Positions 8,270 through 16,040 of a stretch of DNA of 64,000 nt are shown here, piece after piece. The DNA is from Massilia sp. KIM (lineage in GTDB: Bacteria; Pseudomonadota; Gammaproteobacteria; Burkholderiales; Burkholderiaceae_D). The first letter of the stretch is position 1. Each line of letters begins with the position of its first letter. The translations under genes were made by a program, and so were the position numbers. Below the pieces are notes generated by a model that saw only the letters and a program-made list of their open reading frames with translations, did no database searches and was not told the DNA's origin. The DNA lies in NCBI RefSeq assembly GCF_002007115.1, contig NZ_MVAD01000005.1, positions 6,249 through 70,248 on the forward strand. Reading direction: 5' to 3'.

Positions 8270-9199
8270 TCAGGGCACGACCTGCAGCACGCTCGGACCG
8301 CCTTCCAGCATCGACTGGCGCAGGCGCATCGCGTCGCGTCCCGGCGGCAGCCCGAAGAAGCGGGTGTATTCGCGCGAGAACTGCGAGCTGCTTTCGTAGC
8401 CGACCGCATGGGCCGCGCCGGCGGCGTCGCGCTGGCCGGTCAGCATCAGGCGGCGCGCTTCCTGCAGGCGCATCTGCTTCTGGTACTGCAGCGGCGACAG
8501 TCCGGTGACGGTCTTGAAGTGCTCGTGCAGGGTTGAGGGGCTCATCCCCACCTCGCTCGCCAGGCGCTCGATGCTGAAGGGACGGTTGTAGTGCTCGCGG
8601 ATCCAGACCGTGGCGCGGGTGATCTGCTGCACCCGGCTCTCGCCGCAGGCGATGTAGCGGATCACGTCGGCCTGTTCGCTGGTGAGCAGGCGGTAGTGCA
8701 GTTCGCGCACCACCAGCGGCGCCAGCACCATGATGTCCTGGGGCGTATCGAGCAGGCGCAGCAGGCGCACCGCAACCTCGGCCAGCTCGGCCGTGGTGTC
8801 GCTCACGAACACTCCGCGCGGCACGCTGCCGCGCGGACGCGCCGGCGGCGTCGCGCCGGGCAGCTCGAGGTTGAGCGAGGCCAGCATGGCGCGGTCGAGG
8901 TCGAGGCGGAAGGACAGGTAGGGTTCCTCGGGCGTGGCGGTGAGCACGCTGCCGCACATCGGCACGTCGACCGACACCGTGAGGAACTTGGCCGGGCCGT
9001 AGTGGTAGGCGGTCTCGCCCAGGGTGACCATCTTGCTGCCCTGGGCGATGATCCCAACCGCCGGCACGTGCACGGTGTGCAGCGGCTGGGTCGGCGCGGA
9101 GGCGCGCACCAGCCACAGGCCGGGCACGGCGGTCTCGTGCTGGCCGTCGGTGGGGGCGTGGCGGGCGATCAGGGCCGCCAGTTCACGGATCGCTTGCAT
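8270..9199 (-). CDS. AraC-family transcriptional regulator
   Basis: The 309-residue protein has an N-terminal cupin-like AraC_N domain (HVPAVGIIAQGSKMVTLGE region) and a C-terminal double helix-turn-helix from about residue 200 (FSIERLASEVGMSPSTLHEH, then VGYESSSQFSREYTRFFG). The ATG is preceded by AAGGAGA 4-5 bases upstream. The closely related group usually regulates a neighbouring oxidoreductase. Here an SDR gene lies 88 bases upstream on the same strand and is the likeliest target or partner. The ligand is unknown. Confidence 0.92.
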   Translation of the reverse strand: MQAIRELAALIARHAPTDGQHETAVPGLWLVRASAPTQPLHTVHVPAVGIIAQGSKMVTLGETAYHYGPAKFLTVSVDVPMCGSVLTATPEEPYLSFRLDLDRAMLASLNLELPGATPPARPRGSVPRGVFVSDTTAELAEVAVRLLRLLDTPQDIMVLAPLVVRELHYRLLTSEQADVIRYIACGESRVQQITRATVWIREHYNRPFSIERLASEVGMSPSTLHEHFKTVTGLSPLQYQKQMRLQEARRLMLTGQRDAAGAAHAVGYESSSQFSREYTRFFGLPPGRDAMRLRQSMLEGGPSVLQVVP

Positions 9200-9287
9200 A
9201 CGGTCTCCTTCGATCGGGATGGCATTATTGAACACGAAAACGTGCGGGCGCGGGTCCGGATTGATTGCCTGATCCTCCGGCAAGGCC

Positions 9288-10031
9288 TCAGGCCACCCCG
9301 CCATTGGCGCGCAGCACCTGGCCGTTGACCCAGCCGGACTGCGGCCCGGCCAGGAAGGACACCACGCTGGCGATGTCCTCGGGCTCGCCCAGGCGCTCCA
9401 GCGGCGGCATCCTGGCGAAGTGCTCGATCTGCTCCGGCGTCTTGCCATTGAAAAAGAGTTCGGTCGCGACCGGCCCCGGGGCCACCGCGTTCACGCGCAC
9501 CCGGCGGCCGCGCAACTCCTTGGCGAAGACGCCGGTGAAGGTCTCGACCGCGGCCTTGGTGGCGCTGTAGACCGCGTAGCCCGGCAGTTTCAGGGCCAGC
9601 ACCGAGGTCGAGAAGTTGACGATGCTGCCGCCGTCGCGGATGCGGCGCGCCGCTTCGCGCAGGGTGTTGAAGGTGCCTTGCACGTTGATGGCGAAGGTCT
9701 GGGCGAACAGCTCGTCCGAGGTGTCGGCCAGCGGCATGGTCTTGAGGATGCCGGCGTTGTTGACCAGGACGTCGACCTTGCCCAATTCGCGCTCGACGCT
9801 GTCGAACAGGAAGCGCACCTCGTCGGCGCGCGAGACGTCGGCCCTGACCGCGATCGCCGTGTGGCCGGCGGCGCGCAGGGCGGCCACGGTCTTGTCGGCT
9901 TCGGCGGCATTGCTGGCGTAGTTGACGGCGACGCGGTAGCCGTCCTCCGCCAGTCGCCGGGCGACGGCCGCGCCGATGCCGCGCGAGGCGCCGGTGACGA
10001 TGGCGACGGGTTGCTGTGCTTGCTGGTTCAT
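9288..10031 (-). CDS. SDR family oxidoreductase
   Basis: This 247-residue classical short-chain dehydrogenase has the nucleotide-binding TGASRGIG at 13-20, the NNAG structural motif near 92-95, and the catalytic YSATK (YxxxK) with an upstream serine in NFSTSVLA. The basic start of beta strand 2 (NYASNAAEADK) suggests NADP(H). The C terminus WVNGQVLRANGGVA fits the FabG-like subgroup. It lies between a LysR gene upstream and an AraC gene downstream, all on the minus strand. The substrate cannot be read from the sequence. Confidence 0.92.
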   Translation of the reverse strand: MNQQAQQPVAIVTGASRGIGAAVARRLAEDGYRVAVNYASNAAEADKTVAALRAAGHTAIAVRADVSRADEVRFLFDSVERELGKVDVLVNNAGILKTMPLADTSDELFAQTFAINVQGTFNTLREAARRIRDGGSIVNFSTSVLALKLPGYAVYSATKAAVETFTGVFAKELRGRRVRVNAVAPGPVATELFFNGKTPEQIEHFARMPPLERLGEPEDIASVVSFLAGPQSGWVNGQVLRANGGVA

Positions 10032-10123
10032 GCTGTCCTCCTTGATTGAATGGATGGATGCATGATCGACTATTAGCGCAAAAAGATCATTACGCGCAAA
10101 ACAGCAACTTCATTCAGTTTGTA

Positions 10124-11017
10124 TTAACAATCCTGCGCTTTGACGAAGTCGATGAAGCGGCGCAGCGCCAGCGTCGTCTGGCGCTGGCGCGGATAGTAGA
10201 GGAAGGGGCGGCCGATGCCGGGTTCCCAGTCGTCCAGCACGGATACCAGGGAACCGGATGCGAGTCCGGCGCGCGCGTAATCGGCCGGCACGTAGGCCAC
10301 GCCGGCGCCGCCGCTGGCGGCCATGGTGGCGGCCAGGGCGTCGGTCACGGTCAGCGCGCCTTGCGGCTTGAGCTTGAGCGCTTCGCCATTCTTGCGGAAG
10401 CACCAGGCGAAGATGGTCCCGCCGGGGAAGCGCTGCCGGATGCAGGCGTGCCGCGCGAGGTCCTGCGGCGTGGCCGGGACGCCCTGGCGCGCCAGGTAGT
10501 CCGGCGCGGCGACCACGCAATAGCGCTGGTCGGGTCCGAGCGGCAGGGCCACCATGTCCTGGGCCAGCTCCTCGTCGAAGCGCACCCCGGCGTCGAAGCC
10601 CTCGCTGACGATGTCGGTGAGGGCCGCGTCGGAGGCGATCTCGATGTGCACGTCGGGATGCAGTTGCAGGAAGCGCGCGGCCAGGGGCGCCAGCAGGTAC
10701 TGGGCGACCGGGCCGGGCGCGTTGATGCGGATGGTGCCGGCCGAGGTGTCGCGGAAGCGGTTCAGGCCATCGAGGGCCTCGTCGACCTGCTCGAACACCG
10801 GCCCCAGGCTGGCCAGCAGGTATTCGCCGGCCTCGGTCAGGGCCACGCTGCGGGTGGTCCGGCGCAGCAGGGGCAGGCCAAGCTGGGATTCCAGCCGGCG
10901 CATGGTCTGGCTCAGGAGCGAGGTCGAGACCTGGCGCTCCAGCGCGGCGCGCCGGAAGCTCCGGTGCTGGGCCACGCAGGCGAAGGCTTCGAGGTCGGGG
11001 AGCGCGATCTTGCGCAT
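10124..11017 (-). CDS. LysR-family transcriptional regulator
   Basis: The 297-residue regulator has an N-terminal winged helix ([20 protein letters not shown], then [25 protein letters not shown]) and a periplasmic-binding-like effector domain from about residue 90. The start [12 protein letters not shown] gives the usual LysR N terminus; an in-frame ATG 10 codons upstream would add an atypical extension. It sits between the molybdenum hydroxylase genes (56 bases upstream) and the SDR (92 bases downstream), all one way. Either could be its target. Confidence 0.92.
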   Translation of the reverse strand: MRKIALPDLEAFACVAQHRSFRRAALERQVSTSLLSQTMRRLESQLGLPLLRRTTRSVALTEAGEYLLASLGPVFEQVDEALDGLNRFRDTSAGTIRINAPGPVAQYLLAPLAARFLQLHPDVHIEIASDAALTDIVSEGFDAGVRFDEELAQDMVALPLGPDQRYCVVAAPDYLARQGVPATPQDLARHACIRQRFPGGTIFAWCFRKNGEALKLKPQGALTVTDALAATMAASGGAGVAYVPADYARAGLASGSLVSVLDDWEPGIGRPFLYYPRQRQTTLALRRFIDFVKAQDC

Positions 11018-11073
11018 GGGGCCTTGCCAGAGTTGGAAACGCCCCATTATGCAACAGGAAGCCGCGACGGCGC

Positions 11074-13209
11074 TCAGCCCTCCAGGCGCAGCGGCAGGCG
11101 GGTGATGCGCTTGCCGGTGAGGACGCGCAGCGCGTTCGCCACCGCCGGCAGCACCGGCGGCAGGGCCGGCTCGCCCATCCCGCCGGGCGGCGCGTCGCTG
11201 GCCACCAGGTGCACGTCCACCGGCGGCATCTCGTGCATGCGCAGCACCGGGTAGTCGTGGAAGTTCGACTGCTGCACCGCGCCCTTCTCCACCGTGGCTT
11301 CGCCGTACAACAGGGCGGACAGGCCATACACGATCGAGCTTTCGACCTGGGCGCGCGCCTGCTGAGGGTTGATCACGGTGCCGCAGTCGACCGCGCAGGT
11401 GACCCGCGTCACGCGCGGCTGGCCGTTCTCGATGCGCACCTCCGCCACCTCGGCCACCACGGTGCCGAAGATCTCGCACATCGCGATGCCGCGCGCGCTG
11501 CCGGCCGGCGGCGGGCGATCCCATCCGGCGGCGCGCGCCGCCAGTTCCAGCACCGCGCGCTGGCGCGGACGACCGTCCAGCATCGCCAGGCGGAAGGCCA
11601 GCGGATCGCGCCCGGCCCGGTGGGCCAGCTCGTCGACCATGGATTCGGCCGCGAAGCAGTTCTGGTTGCCGCCCGGGGTGCGCCAGAACCAGATCGGGAT
11701 GCCGGGGTCGGTGTCGATCCAGCGCACCTCGAGGTTCGGGATGGCGTAGGGCGGCGCCAGGGTCTCGGTGGCGTACTGGTCGACGCCGTTGGGCTTGCGC
11801 AGGAAAGCGAAGCCGGTCCACTTGCTGATCGCCGCCACCGCGATGCGCGCCTGGAAGGAATCGATGCGCCCGTCGCCGCCCAGCGAAGCGTCGATGCGGA
11901 TCCGGTTGTAGGGGCGGTAGTAGCCGCCGCGCATGTCGTCTTCGCGGGTGTACATCAGCTTGACCGGGCGGCCGGCCGCTTTCGCGATCTCGGCCGCGCT
12001 GCGCACGAAGTCCGGCGCGCCGCGCCGGCCGAAGCCCCCGCCCAGCAGCAAGGTGTGGATGCGCACCTGCTCCGGCTTCAGGCCGGCGATGCGCGCCACC
12101 TCGCGCTGGGCCACGGTCTGGTGCTGGGTGCCGGTCCAGACCTCGGCGCTGTCCTGGCGGATGTGGACCGTGCAGCTCATCGGCTCCATTGAGGCCTGCA
12201 CCAGGAATGGCTGTTCGAACTCGAGCGAGAGCGAGCGGCCCGGCGTTGTCCTCGGGCTGCCCTGGGCCAGGTCGACCAGGCCCGGCTCGCGCAGGGCGGC
12301 GGCGTAGCGTTCGCGCAGCGCTTCCATGCCGGTGTCGCCCAGCGGACCGGGCGACCATTCGGTCACCAGGGCCTTGCGGCCTTGCAAAGCGGCCCAGGTG
12401 TGCTCGGCCAGCACGGCCACGCCGCCGCTGACCGGGATCACGGCGCGCACGCCCTTGACCGCCAGCGCCGGCGCCGGGTCGTGCTTGAGCAGGGTGGCGC
12501 CGAAGGCGGGCGGGAAGGCCATGACGGCTACCAACTGGCCGGGCAGGCGCATGTCGATCCCGTATTGCGCGCTGCCGTCGACCTTGCCCGGCGTGTCCAG
12601 GCGCGGCAGGGGCTTGCCGATCAGGGTGAAGTCGCGCGAGTTCTTCAGGGGCGGGTCCTGGGGCACGGGCAGGGTGGCGGCCAGCGCCAGCAGCTCGCCA
12701 TAGCCGGCGCTGCGGCCGCCCGGGCCGAGCACGCGGCCGGCGCGGGTCGACAGCTGCGCGGGCTCGAGCTGCCATTGGCGCGCCGCCGCCGCGACCAGCA
12801 CCGCGCGCGCCGCCGCCCCGGCCTGGCGCAGGCGTTCCCAGTTCAGGCGGACCGAGGTCGAGCCGCCGGTCGACATCAGCGGCGCTTTCGGATTGGCGTA
12901 ATCGGCGTGCACGGGGGCCTGCTCGACCTTCACGCTGCGCCAGTCGGCGTCGAGTTCGTCGGCCACGATCTGGGCCAGGCCGGTGAGCACGCCCTGGCCC
13001 ATCTCGGACTTGCCGCAGATGACCGTGACGCTGCCGTCGGCGCCGAGGCGCAGGAAGGGATTTGGCGCGAAGGGTGTGGCGGCGCCGGGCGCGGCGGCGA
13101 ATGCCTCCGGCAGGCCGGCGCCGATCGCCAGGCTGCCGCCGGCCAGCAGCAGGGTGCGCAGGAAGCCGCGGCGGGCGTCGCTGGCGGGGGCGAAGTCGAT
13201 GCTCATCAT
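11074..13209 (-). CDS. Molybdenum hydroxylase large subunit (IorB-like aldehyde/isoquinoline oxidoreductase), Tat-exported
   Basis: The 711-residue xanthine dehydrogenase-family subunit binds molybdenum cofactor. It begins with a twin-arginine signal (R13-R14 in [15 protein letters not shown]) ending AFAA, so it is probably folded before export to the periplasm. GGGFGRRG and GMGEPALPP are cofactor-proximal motifs; the glutamate in GEPALP is the family's catalytic base. It is the single-polypeptide IorB type, which works with one 2Fe-2S subunit and passes electrons to a cytochrome. The partner gene is immediately upstream with a 4-base ATGA overlap, which fixes the start at 13209. The substrate is unknown. 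Confidence 0.92.
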   Translation of the reverse strand: MMSIDFAPASDARRGFLRTLLLAGGSLAIGAGLPEAFAAAPGAATPFAPNPFLRLGADGSVTVICGKSEMGQGVLTGLAQIVADELDADWRSVKVEQAPVHADYANPKAPLMSTGGSTSVRLNWERLRQAGAAARAVLVAAAARQWQLEPAQLSTRAGRVLGPGGRSAGYGELLALAATLPVPQDPPLKNSRDFTLIGKPLPRLDTPGKVDGSAQYGIDMRLPGQLVAVMAFPPAFGATLLKHDPAPALAVKGVRAVIPVSGGVAVLAEHTWAALQGRKALVTEWSPGPLGDTGMEALRERYAAALREPGLVDLAQGSPRTTPGRSLSLEFEQPFLVQASMEPMSCTVHIRQDSAEVWTGTQHQTVAQREVARIAGLKPEQVRIHTLLLGGGFGRRGAPDFVRSAAEIAKAAGRPVKLMYTREDDMRGGYYRPYNRIRIDASLGGDGRIDSFQARIAVAAISKWTGFAFLRKPNGVDQYATETLAPPYAIPNLEVRWIDTDPGIPIWFWRTPGGNQNCFAAESMVDELAHRAGRDPLAFRLAMLDGRPRQRAVLELAARAAGWDRPPPAGSARGIAMCEIFGTVVAEVAEVRIENGQPRVTRVTCAVDCGTVINPQQARAQVESSIVYGLSALLYGEATVEKGAVQQSNFHDYPVLRMHEMPPVDVHLVASDAPPGGMGEPALPPVLPAVANALRVLTGKRITRLPLRLEG

Positions 13210-13664
13210 GCCTCCTGCGTGGACACGCTCTTGATGGCGGCGCGGATGCGCGCATAGGTGCCGCAACGGCAGATGTTGCCGCTCATGGCCTCGTCGATCT
13301 GGCTGTCGTCGGGACGCGGTATGCGGCGCAGCAGCGCCACCGCGCTCATCACCTGGCCCGACTGGCAGTAGCCGCACTGGGGCACGTCGGCGGCGACCCA
13401 GGCCGACTGGACCTTGCGGCCCAGTTCCGTGGCGCCGACGCCTTCGATGGTGGTCACGGTTTTGCCGGCGACGGATGCCAGCGGGGTCTGGCAGGCGCGC
13501 ACCGGCTCGCCGTCCACGTGCACCGTGCAGGCGCCGCACAAGGCCATGCCGCAGCCGTACTTGGTGCCGGTCAGGCCGGCCAGGTCGCGCACCGCCCACA
13601 GCAGCGGCATCTCGCCTTCCGCATCCAGGCGCAGTGGTTTTCCGTTCAGGGTCAGTTCGATCAT
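13206..13664 (-). CDS. (2Fe-2S)-binding subunit of molybdenum hydroxylase (IorA-like)
   Basis: The 152-residue electron-transfer subunit has two [2Fe-2S] domains. C38, C43, C46 and C58 form the plant-ferredoxin-type site ([18 protein letters not shown]), and C97, C100, C132 and C134 the helical site (CGYCQSGQ, then GNICRCGTY). All eight ligands are present and the length matches the family. It overlaps the large-subunit gene by ATGA, implying coupled translation of a two-subunit enzyme without its own FAD subunit. It has no Tat signal and would be carried across with the large subunit. Confidence 0.94.
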   Translation of the reverse strand: MIELTLNGKPLRLDAEGEMPLLWAVRDLAGLTGTKYGCGMALCGACTVHVDGEPVRACQTPLASVAGKTVTTIEGVGATELGRKVQSAWVAADVPQCGYCQSGQVMSAVALLRRIPRPDDSQIDEAMSGNICRCGTYARIRAAIKSVSTQEA

Positions 13665-13797
13665 GTCTTCGCTTCCATGTCTTTGCTTACTACTCGCACG
13701 CGCCGGGATGGCGGCTCGAAGACATGGTAGGGCGGGGTGGGGGCGGCGACTAGCCGTGCGCGGCTGCATGGACCGTGCAGCCTGGCTAAACAATCGC

Positions 13798-14265
13798 TCA
13801 GTTGCAGAACGCGCTGCCGGCAGTGCAGATGGTGGCCACGCGCGCGCGTTCCACGTAGTCGGGACGCGCGACGGCGTCGGCGTCGGGGCAGGCTCCGCCG
13901 CCATTGCAGGCGACCGCCTGGATGCGGTAGATCTGCTTCTGCAAGGGGACGCCTTCGCTGGCCTCGCCCTCGTTGTAGCCGGTGACGGAGCAGGTGACGC
14001 TCACGCGAAATCCGCTGTCGGCCAGGAAGTCGTTCAGCTGCGTGGTCTTGCCGGCGCCGGCCGCGCAGTTGCCCGCCAGGTTGGCATAGGCCCATTCGAT
14101 GCCGCCGCGCGCGGCCAGGGCGGCGCGCGCGCCGAGCAGGGCCTGGTCGACGGTCGCCTGCTGGGTGCCGGTCAGGCGCGCCAGCGCCACGGCCAGGCCG
14201 GCGACCACCACCAGCAGCACCACCGCGGCGATGTAGGCGAAACCGGATTGACGCCGCGCTCTCAT
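13798..14265 (-). CDS. MshP-like minor pseudopilin, last gene of the MSHA-type cluster
   Basis: The 155-residue protein has a short basic leader and one N-terminal helix ([20 protein letters not shown]) that could be a prepilin-like cleavage site after glycine. Position +5, glutamate in most pilins, is alanine here, as in tip-type minor pilins of the GspK/PilX kind. MshP of Vibrio has the same architecture and position after mshO. Six cysteines in the C-terminal part could form disulfides. Its ATG overlaps the stop of the upstream mshO-like gene (ATGA). Confidence 0.75.
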   Translation of the reverse strand: MRARRQSGFAYIAAVVLLVVVAGLAVALARLTGTQQATVDQALLGARAALAARGGIEWAYANLAGNCAAGAGKTTQLNDFLADSGFRVSVTCSVTGYNEGEASEGVPLQKQIYRIQAVACNGGGACPDADAVARPDYVERARVATICTAGSAFCN

Positions 14266-15116
14266 GGCACGTTGTCGACGTGGGCGCCGAGCACCAGCGA
14301 GGCCGATTCGCCGCGCTCGGTGATGGTCAGGCGCGCCTGCACGAAGCCCGCTTCCTGGGTGGCCCCCTGGTTGGGTTCGTAGAGGAAGCTGCAGGCCGAC
14401 ACCTTGTCCGCCAGGACGGCCGCGTTGGCCGGCAGCGTGCATTGGGCTGCCGCGGGGAGGGTGCGCGCGAAGCGGTACAGCGTCCCTGTCCCCGTGCCGG
14501 TGGCCGGGTCGGTGCCGACCTTGTCGCAGGCATAGGTGACCGCCTGTTCCTGCCCCGGCACCACGACGAAGCGTCCGCCCTCGTAGCCGGGCGGGATGCG
14601 CATCGGCGCCTGCAGCGTGATGCGATGCGCGCCCATGTGCGCGGCCGTAGGCTCCACCGCCTGGACCGTCTCGACGTTGACGCCGCCGTAGACATCGTCG
14701 GGGTTCTGGTTGCCGATCACGATCCGGTCGCCCTGAGCCGGCGCCGCGGCGAATGGCGTCAGCACGTCGAACTGGGTCTTGGCCACATCGGTTTCCAGGA
14801 AGGCGCTGGGCGCGGCCGGCGTGTCGTTCTGGGTATCCGGGCCGCTGCGGTAACGGCCGCCATCGCGGCTGGGCACCATTTCGATGCACTGGCTGGAGAG
14901 CGGGCGCACCGAGTTCGGCACCGCCGCGCGCACTTCGCCGACCAGGCGGCGCAGCGCGGTGTCGGCCTGGTTGGTCAGGCCTGCGCGCTGTCCGACCAGC
15001 AGATAGCTCTGGATCGCCGGTCCGAGCTGCAGGGCGAAGATGCCGCCCAGGACGCCGATCAGGACCATCACGACGATCAGCTCGACAAGGGTGAAGCCGT
15101 GCTGGCGTGTCATCAT
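14262..15116 (-). CDS. MshO-like prepilin-type protein
   Basis: The 284-residue protein starts MMTRQHGFTLVELIVVMVLI, a classic type IV prepilin leader with cleavage before F and the conserved Glu at +5. A soluble domain of about 250 residues follows, with three cysteines and many beta-prone stretches. Size and order (after the MshD-like gene, before the MshP-like gene) match MshO, a large minor pilin of the mannose-sensitive haemagglutinin pilus. It overlaps both neighbours by 4 bases (ATGA). Confidence 0.82.
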   Translation of the reverse strand: MMTRQHGFTLVELIVVMVLIGVLGGIFALQLGPAIQSYLLVGQRAGLTNQADTALRRLVGEVRAAVPNSVRPLSSQCIEMVPSRDGGRYRSGPDTQNDTPAAPSAFLETDVAKTQFDVLTPFAAAPAQGDRIVIGNQNPDDVYGGVNVETVQAVEPTAAHMGAHRITLQAPMRIPPGYEGGRFVVVPGQEQAVTYACDKVGTDPATGTGTGTLYRFARTLPAAAQCTLPANAAVLADKVSACSFLYEPNQGATQEAGFVQARLTITERGESASLVLGAHVDNVP

Positions 15117-15556
15117 GGCTGGGTCCTCCAGCCGGTCAGCGTCAGGGACTCGCCGCGATGCGTCACCGTCACGCGCACCCTGAGCGCTCCTCCGGCGGGG
15201 ATGCCGGTCAGGATGGGCTGGTCGACCGCAACGCCCAGGGCGTAGCCCTCCAGCCCTTCCACCTTGTTGCCGGCAACGTCGAAGATGCCGTTAGTGGCAT
15301 AGCCGTTGGCGTCGCGCACGTCGTTCCAGCCTGCGCGGCTGGGGGCCGGCGTGGCGTCGACGGCGAAGGGCTTGAGCAGGATCTCTTCCATCATGCTCTC
15401 GGCGATGGCCAGCATCTGCTGGCTCGCAATCGGATCCGCGCTCGCGAGGTTGGCGCGTGCGTAGGCCGCAGCCAGGCCGGCCAGCGCGATCCCGACGATC
15501 ACGATGGCGATGATCAGCTCCACGAGGGTCATGCCGGCCGCACGCCTAGTTGACAT
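15113..15556 (-). CDS. MshD-like prepilin-type protein
   Basis: The 147-residue minor pilin has the leader RRAAG and a hydrophobic helix beginning MTLVELIIAIVIVGIALAG, with Glu at +5. The following segment (ARANLASADPIASQQMLAIA) fits MshD/PilV-type minor pilins, which prime pilus assembly. It overlaps the MshC-like gene by 11 bases and the MshO-like gene by 4. No assembly ATPase or secretin gene is in the window, so the machinery must be encoded elsewhere. Confidence 0.82.
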   Translation of the reverse strand: MSTRRAAGMTLVELIIAIVIVGIALAGLAAAYARANLASADPIASQQMLAIAESMMEEILLKPFAVDATPAPSRAGWNDVRDANGYATNGIFDVAGNKVEGLEGYALGVAVDQPILTGIPAGGALRVRVTVTHRGESLTLTGWRTQP

Positions 15557-16040
15557 AGCCGGTGCTCCCTTGCAGCTTGATGGTGCGGCGCGTGGCGCCG
15601 GACATGCGGATCTCGACGCTCTCGAAGGCCAGCGCCGAGCCGGAGGGTGTCGTGGAAATCGTGCCGTTGGGATGGAAATACAGGACCTGGAAGCGGGCGC
15701 TCATGCTGACCGCCGTATCCGTGCTGTCGAACTGGTTGTCGGCGACGCCGGCCAGCTGCAGGCCGCAGGCGCCAGCGCCTTCGGCATCGAGCGGACGCGT
15801 GGGCTGCTGGCGGAGGCGCAGCCTGACGCCGCCCGCCTCCAGCGTGGCGCACACCACGCGGCGGCGCGCCACCGCGGTCTTCTGGGCCTGGCGCAGCGCG
15901 CTCGTCACCTGGTCGCCGAACACCGTGGCGGCAGTGGTGTTCTCGCCCATCAGGCGCGGCACGCCGATCGCGGCCAGCACGCCGATCAGGATGATCACCG
16001 TGATCAGTTCGACGAAGGTGAAGCCGTGCTGCCGCTTCAA
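15546..16040 (-). CDS. MshC-like prepilin-type protein (TTG start)
   Basis: The 164-residue pilin-like protein has the leader KRQHG and FTFVELITVIILIGVLAAIG. The downstream sequence (GVPRLMGENTTAATVFGDQV) places it with MshC/GspH-like pilins. No ATG or GTG lies near the leader. The only start that keeps a normal prepilin leader is a TTG at 16040, which overlaps the upstream stop as TTGA, just as the other genes overlap by ATGA. The weak start codon may hold its level below that of its neighbours. Confidence 0.82.
   Translation of the reverse strand: MKRQHGFTFVELITVIILIGVLAAIGVPRLMGENTTAATVFGDQVTSALRQAQKTAVARRRVVCATLEAGGVRLRLRQQPTRPLDAEGAGACGLQLAGVADNQFDSTDTAVSMSARFQVLYFHPNGTISTTPSGSALAFESVEIRMSGATRRTIKLQGSTGYVN

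Noticed and set aside
6214..8409. Open frame of 731 codons antisense to the FG-GAP protein gene
   Set aside because: Composition is that of a shadow; the plus-strand frame has clear repeated domains.
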